Positions 32,616-39,320 of a stretch of 39,320 nt of DNA are shown in pieces; position 1 is the first letter of the stretch; each line of letters opens with the position of its first letter. The DNA comes from Saprospiraceae bacterium (GTDB lineage: Bacteria > Bacteroidota > Bacteroidia > Chitinophagales > Saprospiraceae), in NCBI GenBank assembly GCA_013214355.1, contig JABSSL010000050.1:1-39320 (forward strand), written 5' to 3'. The position numbers and the translations under genes are program-made. A model generated the notes under the pieces. The model worked only from the letters and a program-made list of their open reading frames with translations. It was not told the origin of the DNA and made no database searches.

Positions 32616-35213
32616 TTATTCCGATGATAATATCGTACTAGGATTAATCTTAGTTGTTCTGTGTAAATGGTATACAATCACGGCGGCAGATAGCACCAGA
32701 CATATCATAACAGCATACATCAACACCAAAGGATTCAACTTGATGCTGTAGGCAAAGTTATCAAGCCACTGTCCAATTAGGTACCATGCCATCGGCAAGG
32801 CAAAGATCAGTGCAATGAAAAACACCACGAAAAAGTCCTTGCCTAAAAGCTGAGTAAGCTGGAGCTCTGTAGCACCCAAGATTCTTCGAATACTGATTTC
32901 TTTGAGTTTACGCTGGACAGTGAAACTAACCAATCCAAAAAGACCAACAATTGAGATAGCAATTGCGATCAAGGTGAAGAAACCCACCAAGCTACTAAAT
33001 CGCTCCTCAGCCTCATAAGCCTCAGCAAAAGCCTCGTCCACGAAGTTATAGGTAAACGGATCTCCAGAAAACTCCTTCCAAACATTCTCCAACTGCCCTA
33101 GTTGTGAAGACAACTGATCTGTATTTACCTTTACCAGTAAATTGTCCGCACTTACCCTGAATCCTGGAGCAAAAATCATATAAGCAATGGGCAACACTTT
33201 CGAGTGCAGCGTAATATTGTGATGATTTTCTACCACTCCTATTAGTTTCCTATTCCGGCCATTTATAAACACCTCTTGTCCCTGCTGATATTGATCTCCT
33301 AAGTACTTCTTAGCCTCCTCGTTAAAAACAACCGTACGGGCAGAATCCAATGCATAACCAGCCCTAAAGTTGTGACCATCCGTAAAGTTGATACCAATCA
33401 ACTCAAAGTAGTCTTGATCCACTCCCACAATATCTATGGGTAAGGGGTTTTCCCTGCCTGAGCCATTCCAATTGAGATCCCAAGTATTGTTGAGTTCACT
33501 TGGCAAATCTTCTCCAGTCGTGGCAACCCCTTGCACACCAGGCAAACCTTTAATCTGTTCTTTGATCAAATCTAGCTTTTGCTGCATATCTCGGTCATCT
33601 ACAGGAATATGTACGAGCTGGCTAGAATCAAATCCCAAATCAAAATTCTTGAGGTATTGGTATTGTTTGTAAACTGCAAAAGCACCTACCAAAAGTCCCA
33701 AACTAACGAAGTACTGTATCCCGATGAAGGCCTTACGGGTCCAACTCCCCTGACCAGGTTGGAAATTCAAGGCAGCCTGAGTATCTCCCAAGGTTGGCAA
33801 CTTAGCCATGGCCAGAGCAGGAAGGATTCCGGTAATGATTCCTAACAAGACTAGACTCACCAGCAGAAACAAGCCATCCCAAATAGTGACCACTTCCAAT
33901 GAAAGATCCAAGCCCAGTAAATTGTTGATGTACGGCAAACCACTCACTACTAAACACACAGCAGCAATTGCTCCTACCAGTGTAAATAATACGGATTCAA
34001 CAATGAATTGTCCCATAATCCCCATTGGAAGTGCGCCTAAGGTTTTCCGTACGCCTACTTCCTTCACCCTGGTTACAGCTCGAGCTGTAGCTAGATTGAC
34101 ATAATTCAGCAGGGAAATCAACAGAATCAATAGACCAATAGCAGCGAATATCTTCAAGTTTCGGATGTTCCCTTTGAAAGTACTGGCAGCAATATCCTGT
34201 GACCTCAAATACACGTCCCTAAATGCTTGCAAGTCAATGCCAAAGGAAGCAGGGCGGTCGTCTCCCATTACTCTATCAATCATTCTAGGTATGCCATCTT
34301 CCACTTCTGCCAGTCGATCATCAGGTATTTCAATGTAGGTCCGCAACCAGGAGAAGCCCCATTGTTTCAGCAGTCGATTATAGAGCGTTTCGGCATTCTC
34401 CATCGGCCCCAATGCGGAAAACTGTATATGAGATTGTTTTGGTAAATCTTTCACCACACCTTTGACCTCCATCAAAAACTCTTGGTTCCCATCATATACT
34501 TTCACGGGAATTGTTTTCCCCAATGAATTCGTAGTACCAAACAACTGTCGACTTAGGGAAGCCGTAATGACTAGACTATTCACTTTGTCCAAACAGCTGC
34601 TTGGATCGCCAGCGATAAAATCGAAGGAAAAAAGCTCAAAAAAGGAGGAATCTGCCCAATAGAAATCCTCAACGAGAAGCGGCTTCACTTCACCCATTTT
34701 CACTGGATCACTTCCGTAACGACAAAGATTAATAAAGGGAAACTCTTCTTTCAAGGTAGCTCCATGTAAAGAAGAGGTGGCATGGCCACGTGCACCATCT
34801 AAAGGATTGTATCGCAATACACGATATAGTTGGCCTCCTTTTTCATGCATGTGATCATAACTGAACTCATATTTGACGTAGAGGGCAATGAAGAAAACTG
34901 CCGTCAATCCTAACATCAGACCAAGTGCCTGAATGAAGGTGGAAGAACGATGCCTTACAGCATGGCGAATCGCAACTTTAAAGTGACTTTTATACATAAT
35001 AACAGGGTGATAATTACTAAGCTTAGGGAGTCGGTGCCAACGGGGAGACAGGAGGGCCTTTTGGACAAATCGGCGTCGAGCTTTCTCTGGTCCCACGCGC
35101 TCAAGATCTCTATCAAATAGCTCCAATAGGTCGCCTTCCAACTCATCTAAAAAAGTAGAAGAGCAAGTCCATTCTAAAAATTTCATCGCCCACTTCGGAG
35201 GTTGTACCGGCAT
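32616..35213 (-). CDS. FtsX-type ABC transporter permease with permease prefix domain
   Basis: 865 aa. The N-terminal prefix domain (WAMKFLEWTCSSTFLDELEGDLLELF, about residues 8-65) is typical of PadR-linked permeases. A MacB-like periplasmic domain (residues about 110-330) and FtsX four-helix sets follow: first set around 350-470 (LLNYVNLATARAVTRVKEVGVRKTLGA), then a second periplasmic domain and second set near 770-860 (SIVGLFGLVSFTVQRKLKEISIRRILGA). Such permeases export peptides or transmit mechanical signals with an ABC ATPase. No ATPase gene is adjacent, so it must use one encoded elsewhere or act differently. The PadR gene lies 1 bp upstream. Confidence 0.9.
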   Translation of the reverse strand: MPVQPPKWAMKFLEWTCSSTFLDELEGDLLELFDRDLERVGPEKARRRFVQKALLSPRWHRLPKLSNYHPVIMYKSHFKVAIRHAVRHRSSTFIQALGLMLGLTAVFFIALYVKYEFSYDHMHEKGGQLYRVLRYNPLDGARGHATSSLHGATLKEEFPFINLCRYGSDPVKMGEVKPLLVEDFYWADSSFFELFSFDFIAGDPSSCLDKVNSLVITASLSRQLFGTTNSLGKTIPVKVYDGNQEFLMEVKGVVKDLPKQSHIQFSALGPMENAETLYNRLLKQWGFSWLRTYIEIPDDRLAEVEDGIPRMIDRVMGDDRPASFGIDLQAFRDVYLRSQDIAASTFKGNIRNLKIFAAIGLLILLISLLNYVNLATARAVTRVKEVGVRKTLGALPMGIMGQFIVESVLFTLVGAIAAVCLVVSGLPYINNLLGLDLSLEVVTIWDGLFLLVSLVLLGIITGILPALAMAKLPTLGDTQAALNFQPGQGSWTRKAFIGIQYFVSLGLLVGAFAVYKQYQYLKNFDLGFDSSQLVHIPVDDRDMQQKLDLIKEQIKGLPGVQGVATTGEDLPSELNNTWDLNWNGSGRENPLPIDIVGVDQDYFELIGINFTDGHNFRAGYALDSARTVVFNEEAKKYLGDQYQQGQEVFINGRNRKLIGVVENHHNITLHSKVLPIAYMIFAPGFRVSADNLLVKVNTDQLSSQLGQLENVWKEFSGDPFTYNFVDEAFAEAYEAEERFSSLVGFFTLIAIAISIVGLFGLVSFTVQRKLKEISIRRILGATELQLTQLLGKDFFVVFFIALIFALPMAWYLIGQWLDNFAYSIKLNPLVLMYAVMICLVLSAAVIVYHLHRTTKINPSTILSSE

Positions 35214-35214
35214 A

Positions 35215-35538
35215 TCAAATAGAGGTTTTAGGCATTAGTTTCCACATACTTTCTCTTTGCTCTCGGACCTTCTCCAAAGCGCGCTGACCGGCTTGATTGA
35301 TTTTGTAGAACCGCTTGCTTCTACCTCCACGAGTAGCAGATGCCCCTCCGGTAAATGATTCTATAAACCCCTTCTTCTCAAGGCGGTGTAAGGTGGCGTG
35401 AATGGTACTTACACTGGATGTTCTACCGGTATGAGTTTCGATCTCATCCATAACCGTAATACCATACGCATTGCCGTTCAGGATGCCTACTGTCAGCAGA
35501 ACGAGTTCTTCAAATTCACCTAAATGGGTTCCTTTCAT
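35215..35538 (-). CDS. PadR-family transcriptional regulator
   Basis: 107 aa winged helix. It starts MKGTHLGEFEELVLLTVGIL, with the NAYGITVMDEIETHTGR and ATLHRLEKKGFIES helices, the GGRSKRFYKINQAG wing and a C-terminal dimerisation helix with ALEKVREQRESMWKLM. PadR proteins of this type repress the adjacent permease gene, which begins 1 bp after the stop, and respond to antibiotics or peptides. A 17-bp dyad lies just upstream. Confidence 0.94.
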   Translation of the reverse strand: MKGTHLGEFEELVLLTVGILNGNAYGITVMDEIETHTGRTSSVSTIHATLHRLEKKGFIESFTGGASATRGGRSKRFYKINQAGQRALEKVREQRESMWKLMPKTSI

Positions 35539-35549
35539 GATTTAATTCG

Positions 35550-35566
35550 TATTTGCAAGACAAATA
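35550..35566. promoter_or_regulatory. 17-bp dyad upstream of padR, probable operator
   Basis: TATTTG-CAAGA-CAAATA is a perfect 6-bp inverted repeat with a 5-bp spacer, 12 bp upstream of the PadR start. The spacing would allow autorepression. The assignment rests on position and symmetry. Confidence 0.45.
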
Positions 35567-35694
35567 AGTGATCAATGGTACATTTTCTAGAATTCAAATT
35601 GAATTTTCTTACACAGATCCCCTATTTTATACATATTTAGCCAGCTCAAAAATATGTACTAAATGTCCTCAGGCCTGCCAAAGTGATGGCCTCA

Positions 35695-35725
35695 TTGTGA
35701 AGATCAAAGCAAATACCTACCTTTG
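35695..35725 (+). promoter_or_regulatory. Promoter of the B12 uptake operon
   Basis: -33 TTG at 35695-35697 and -7 TACCTTTG at 35718-35725, with 20 bp between, fit the Bacteroidota consensus well. Transcription would start near 35731, shortly before the riboswitch. Confidence 0.6.
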
Positions 35726-35794
35726 CTGTCGCATTGGTGATTTATGCTCTAATGAAATTCGGTTCTTCAACAAGGATCGTACTCAAAGAAGGAT

Positions 35795-35945
35795 AAATCT
35801 TAAAAGGGAATCCGGTGTGAATCCGGAGCAGTCCCCGCTGCTGTAAGTTCCAATTAACATTTTCAATAGGTAAGCCACTGCCTTAACTAAAGTAGAAAGG
35901 TGGGAAGGCATTGAAAATGGAACGAGCCAGAAGACCTGCCAAAGC
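35795..35945 (+). promoter_or_regulatory. Cobalamin riboswitch
   Basis: Contains GGTGTGAATCCGGAGC, CAGTCCCCGCTGCTGTAAG, GCCACTG, GGGAAGGC and the B12 box GAGCCAGAAGACCTGCC (35924-35940), in the standard order and spacing. It is followed by about 180 nt of leader to the receptor start. Adenosyl- or other cobalamin binding would turn off the TonB-dependent receptor operon. The 5' boundary of the P1 stem is approximate. Confidence 0.95.
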
Positions 35946-36123
35946 AATTCGCCAATAAATTGAGGCTTTCGGAGGAAAAGTCGGCGGTAGATGAATATTT
36001 TCTGTTATAGCATGCCTTGCTATAGCAGCTAACTTGGTCCATGGTAGTGGTTCCATACTACTATGTCTATCCATTCCTACATCTATCCGGCCTTCCTGTC
36101 CGCCTCTTCAAAGGACTGGGATC

Positions 36124-38022
36124 ATGAGGCTGAATCTACGCCTACTTTTTGTTCTGTATTTTGCTTGCCTACTGAGCGCTATCCATGCTCAGGTAGATAC
36201 CAGTCTTATACTGCCCACTTTAGAAGTAAGAAAGACGCGCCTAGGTACAAGCACCATCGGAAGTCAGAACCTGGAATGGAATACTACACAACTCCAGGGG
36301 CGATCATTTCAGAACTTGACCAGTCTTTTGGAGCAAGAGGCTGGGATCTACATGAAAAGTTACGGCCTAGGTAGTTTAGCTACCTCCTCTATTCGGGGAG
36401 GCAGTGCCGGTCATACGCTGATTCTTTGGAATGGGCTTCCTATTCAAAGTCCGATGCTTGGCCTATTAGATCTTTCGCTCTTACCCCTGCAAAGCATGGA
36501 CCATATCCATGTACAACGAGGAGGAAATACCGCTTTGTGGGGTAGTGGAGCCGTTGGAGGAATCATTTCCTTGGATAATGAAGCTCATGCTGAAAAAGGG
36601 TTTCGCATAAGTAGTCAATCTTCTTTTGGCAGTTTTGGAAACTTTCAGCAAAACTTTGATTTATCCGTCGGTAATAAGCACTGGCAGAGTCGCACCCGGT
36701 TCTCTTTTCAAGAAGCAACCAATGATTTCTACTATGATATCGCACCCGGATTTCCCCAGCGACAGCAAACTAATGCGGCTTTGCTTCAACACAACTTCAA
36801 TCAAGATGTCTATTGGAAACCTTCCAAAAAGCAACAAATAGCTCTCCATTATTGGAGACAATTTTCAGATCGTCAAATCCCACCTACCAATACACAGACT
36901 CGAAGTGAAGCTTACCAGCTTGACCGATCAGATCGTTTGGTGTTGGAATGGCGCAAAGTCAACGATAAGTCTGTTTACCAAGCCAAGTTGGCTGGCTTTG
37001 ATGAAGATTTGCAATTTTTTGATCCGCAAATCCAGCTGAAATCTCCAAGTCATTTCTATAGTCTAATTGGAGAGTTTAGTGGGCAGTGGTATGGGAAAAA
37101 TGGTTACCAACTATTAGCCGGCTATACTCAAACCTATAATCGGGCACAGTCTAACGGCTATCAGGCCAATGAGCAGGAAAGTCGATCTGCTCTTTTTACT
37201 TCCATCGTGCAACGCAAATCTAGATGGGAATGGCAACTTAGCTTGAGACAGGCCCTCGTTGACGGTGTGTTCATCCCCTTAGTTCCTACCCTAGCTGGTC
37301 AATACCAGATTCTGCCCAACCTAAGGATTAAGGGAAAGCTAAGTCGAAATTATCGCCTACCAACACTCAATGATAGATTTTGGCGGCCTGGTGGAAATCC
37401 CGATCTCAAGGCAGAATCCGGCTGGAGTGAAGAGCTTACGCTCGAAAGTAGTTGGAGCAATAACGTGTTTGCCATTAGTGGCTCTCTTACAGGCTTCAAT
37501 AGACAAATTGACAATTGGATTTTATGGAGCATTCGCAGTGGACAGAGTTTTTGGTCCGCCAATAACATAGCTGCTGTTTGGAGTAGAGGATTGGAGCCTA
37601 GGTTGAACTTATCTTATCAGCTATCTGAGCTCCGTTTTCAGTTGCAGTTGGGATATGACTATACGCGCTCCACCAACCAAATTGCTCTAGAGAACCCTAG
37701 AATAGCTGCAGGGGAACAGCTCTTATATACTCCTATTCACCAAGGCTTCGGCAACCTGCAGCTGAGCTGGCAATCCTTGCAAGTGAATTATCATCATCGA
37801 TTTGTTGGAGCCTCGCAGGGTATTAATGACCCGCTGGCAGCATTTGATATTGGCCGAGTTAACCTTCAGTATCACCTATCCGAGGAAAAAGCCGAAAGCC
37901 ACCTCTTCTTTCAGGTCAACAACATTTGGGATCGTACCTATTTGGTGGTCGAGCGAAGACCTATGCCAGGGATAAACTATCAATTCGGAATTAAACTATC
38001 ATTCTACAATAAACAATTATGA
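36124..38022 (+). CDS. TonB-dependent receptor, probable vitamin B12 transporter (BtuB-like)
   Basis: 632 aa from the ATG at 36124, which yields the signal peptide MRLNLRLLFVLYFACLLSAI..HAQ; the frame is open 90 bp upstream without a signal. The plug domain (residues about 45-150) has SLLEQEAGIYMKSYGLGSLATSSIRGGSAGHTL, WNGLPIQSPMLG and RGGNTALWGSGAVGGII. The 22-strand barrel follows. Under cobalamin riboswitch control, so the substrate is most likely B12 or another corrinoid. The stop TGA overlaps the ATG of the next gene (ATGA), coupling translation. Confidence 0.94.
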   Translation: MRLNLRLLFVLYFACLLSAIHAQVDTSLILPTLEVRKTRLGTSTIGSQNLEWNTTQLQGRSFQNLTSLLEQEAGIYMKSYGLGSLATSSIRGGSAGHTLILWNGLPIQSPMLGLLDLSLLPLQSMDHIHVQRGGNTALWGSGAVGGIISLDNEAHAEKGFRISSQSSFGSFGNFQQNFDLSVGNKHWQSRTRFSFQEATNDFYYDIAPGFPQRQQTNAALLQHNFNQDVYWKPSKKQQIALHYWRQFSDRQIPPTNTQTRSEAYQLDRSDRLVLEWRKVNDKSVYQAKLAGFDEDLQFFDPQIQLKSPSHFYSLIGEFSGQWYGKNGYQLLAGYTQTYNRAQSNGYQANEQESRSALFTSIVQRKSRWEWQLSLRQALVDGVFIPLVPTLAGQYQILPNLRIKGKLSRNYRLPTLNDRFWRPGGNPDLKAESGWSEELTLESSWSNNVFAISGSLTGFNRQIDNWILWSIRSGQSFWSANNIAAVWSRGLEPRLNLSYQLSELRFQLQLGYDYTRSTNQIALENPRIAAGEQLLYTPIHQGFGNLQLSWQSLQVNYHHRFVGASQGINDPLAAFDIGRVNLQYHLSEEKAESHLFFQVNNIWDRTYLVVERRPMPGINYQFGIKLSFYNKQL

Positions 38023-38996
38023 AGAAACATTTACTTACCTCCTTCTTATGCCTAGCTTCATTGATAGGTGTAGCTCAAACATTAAGTGATTTCGAAACTC
38101 AACCGGTACTTGCTGATTCCTTCTTAAATGGCAGCGATATGTCGGGCGGGTTTGAAGATGGAAACATCTTTCTACCTAACTCTTTTAATCCCGATTTTAA
38201 CTCCTGGTCGGGTTGGGCCATTTCTAATCAAACAGACACCCTAACTCCAGGCTTTATGAATCAGCATAGTGCCAGCACGGGTTCAGGTTATGATGGATCC
38301 TCCAATTTTGCCATTTTCTTCTCCTCCAGTCCAAGAATTCTGGAATTGCGAAATGAAGCAGTTGGAAATCCTGTAGAGGGATTCTATATCTCAAATAATA
38401 CTTACGCATATCTGAGTATGCGCGATGGGGACAGCTTTGCCAAGAAGTTTGGAGGTGTGACTGGGGACGATCCAGACTATTTTCTGCTGACGATAAAGGG
38501 ATTTTACAATGGTGAGCTTTCGGCAGATAGCGTTGATTTCTACCTTGCCGATTATCGTTTTGATGATAACACTCAAGATTATATTGTCAAGGATTGGACC
38601 TACATTGACCTATTAAGTCTCGGCTCAGTTGATAGCTTACAATTCAGTTTATCTTCCACAGACAACGGGATGTTTGGGATGAATACTCCGGCCTATTTCG
38701 TGATGGATAACTTCACCACCACGGACGGACTAACCAGCACAAAGGAGGTAGTCTCTGCTAAGGAATGGATGCGTGTTTATCCCAACCCTTCTTCCGAATT
38801 TCTTAGGATTCGTTCCAGCTTAGTAGACGCCAACTCATTTGTTTCTATTTATAGCCTGGATGGTTCGCTACTACAACAGACCCGATACAATATTGAAGAG
38901 GAAGTCATTAATATTCAAAACCTGCCCAAAGGAAGTTATCTCATAAGACTAGAGACTGCTGAAAAAGTAAGTACTCAACTATTTATCAAATCCTAA
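38019..38996 (+). CDS. DUF4465 T9SS-sorted protein of the B12 operon
   Basis: 325 aa. Signal peptide MKKHLLTSFLCLASLIGVAQ. The DUF4465 domain (residues about 25-240) has SGWAISNQTDTLTPGFMNQHSA, a jelly-roll-like pattern, GFYISNNTYAYLSMRDGDSF and VDFYLADYRF. The last 80 residues (MRVYPNPSSEFLRI...LPKGSYLIRLET) are a type A T9SS C-terminal signal, so the protein is delivered to the cell surface. Its translation is coupled to the receptor (ATGA overlap). From memory, DUF4465 proteins of Bacteroides are B12-binding surface lipoproteins (BtuH). Here a T9SS signal would replace the lipid anchor. Corrinoid capture is inferred. Confidence 0.88.
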   Translation: MKKHLLTSFLCLASLIGVAQTLSDFETQPVLADSFLNGSDMSGGFEDGNIFLPNSFNPDFNSWSGWAISNQTDTLTPGFMNQHSASTGSGYDGSSNFAIFFSSSPRILELRNEAVGNPVEGFYISNNTYAYLSMRDGDSFAKKFGGVTGDDPDYFLLTIKGFYNGELSADSVDFYLADYRFDDNTQDYIVKDWTYIDLLSLGSVDSLQFSLSSTDNGMFGMNTPAYFVMDNFTTTDGLTSTKEVVSAKEWMRVYPNPSSEFLRIRSSLVDANSFVSIYSLDGSLLQQTRYNIEEEVINIQNLPKGSYLIRLETAEKVSTQLFIKS

Positions 38997-39003
38997 AAGT
39001 TCG

Positions 39004-39039
39004 TTTCCCCTCTACTGAATGTAATCAGTAGGGGGGAAA
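39004..39039. terminator. Bidirectional intrinsic terminator
   Basis: TTTCCCCTCTACTGA (39004-39018) pairs over 15 bp (one G-T) with TCAGTAGGGGGGAAA (39025-39039) around a 6-nt loop. It lies between the convergent B12 operon and the glucosaminidase gene. T-rich on the minus side, shorter on the plus side. Confidence 0.7.
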
Positions 39040-39083
39040 TAAATAGCTTAGCCTTGATAAGCAGCGTACGCATTGTCATGAAC

Positions 39084-39320
39084 CTATTTATCATGCTGAT
39101 ACAGCTTAAGATCCTCAATTAGTGCAATGATCTTTTCCGCATATTTCGGATCCGTTGCGTACCCTGCCTTTTTCAAGCCTTTCGCCCAGCCTTTGTAGTC
39201 CGTTTTTTTCAATTTGTAGAGCTTACCGTAGCGCTTTGCAGTCAACAACTTGCTATGTGCCCGATAGCTTTCCCATGCACTCCTATATATACGAAAGAAA
39301 TCTTTATGGGAATCATCCGT
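39084..39320 (-). CDS. Glucosaminidase (FlgJ/LytG-like), C-terminal part
   Basis: 78 codons of the 3' end; the gene continues past the window edge. The reading frame gives FFRIYRSAWESYRAHS, KRYGKLYKLKKTDYKGWAKG and LKKAGYATDPKYAEKIIALI, the end of a mannosyl-glycoprotein endo-beta-N-acetylglucosaminidase domain that hydrolyses peptidoglycan glycan strands. The catalytic Glu lies earlier and is not seen. The protein ends shortly after the domain (YQHDK), so a LysM tail, common in relatives, is absent at this end. Confidence 0.9.
   Translation of the reverse strand, partial: TDDSHKDFFRIYRSAWESYRAHSKLLTAKRYGKLYKLKKTDYKGWAKGLKKAGYATDPKYAEKIIALIEDLKLYQHDK

Noticed and set aside
35568-35846. 92-residue Cys-rich frame upstream of the B12 receptor
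   Set aside because: It crosses the promoter (35695-35725) and ends inside the conserved core of the cobalamin riboswitch, so the openness is better explained by chance. The CTKCPQAC-like spacing matches no family I know.

Overview
The window looks like chromosome of a Bacteroidota member, most likely a gliding or marine Saprospiria-type organism. The evidence is a giant adhesin with SprB-type repeats and a gliding-motility (type B T9SS) C-terminal domain at 5588-8581, a second T9SS-sorted protein (38019-38996), Bacteroidota promoters of the TTG/TAnnTTTG type, few Shine-Dalgarno sequences, and the tiny Bacteroidota AURKAIP1/COX24-like basic protein at 15213-15308. The species cannot be named from the sequence alone.

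Region 1 (1-2900) holds no convincing protein gene. It is a minus-strand tRNA array: in transcription order Asp(GTC), a short-variable-arm tRNA with anticodon TAG, Ser(TGA), Gly(TCC), Asn(GTT), a T-arm-less tRNA-like gene (TGT), Ile(GAT), Met(CAT), Phe(GAA), a second GAA tRNA and Lys(TTT). Between tRNA-Met and the distal tRNAs lies about 900 nt of dense hairpins (about 480-1395). It has GNRA- and UUCG-type loops readable on the minus strand, a tRNA-Phe embedded in the middle, a 10-bp helix bracketing that tRNA, and a terminator at the end. This layout resembles the giant ornate RNAs (GOLLD/ROOL class) known beside tRNA arrays, and it is the most interesting object in the window. A palindromic MITE-like element (2075-2281, apparent TAG target duplication) sits between two of the tRNA genes.

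Region 2 (2950-16479) is mostly housekeeping and envelope: a membrane glycosyltransferase pair (GT2 plus ArnT-like), the adhesin, pssA-rsmI, a LuxR-type regulator whose receiver lacks the phospho-acceptor Asp, a LytS-type kinase, RNase G, the 31-residue basic protein, a TPR lipoprotein and HU.

Region 3 (17098-28596) has yicC-gmk-apaG, fdhD, an HxlR regulator with a perfect operator-like dyad, an O-methyltransferase, a DPP-IV-like peptidase, a PhoD-like phosphatase, a GNAT enzyme, an AraC regulator and small accessory proteins.

Region 4 (28676-32607) is a molybdenum cluster: DUF4202, a small acidic protein, an FdhF/YdeP-family molybdopterin oxidoreductase and moaC. FdhD encoded about 10 kb upstream would be its sulfurtransferase.

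Region 5 (32616-39320) holds a PadR-controlled FtsX-type permease, then a promoter, a cobalamin riboswitch, a TonB-dependent receptor and a DUF4465 T9SS protein that together look like a vitamin B12 uptake operon. The window ends inside a glucosaminidase gene.
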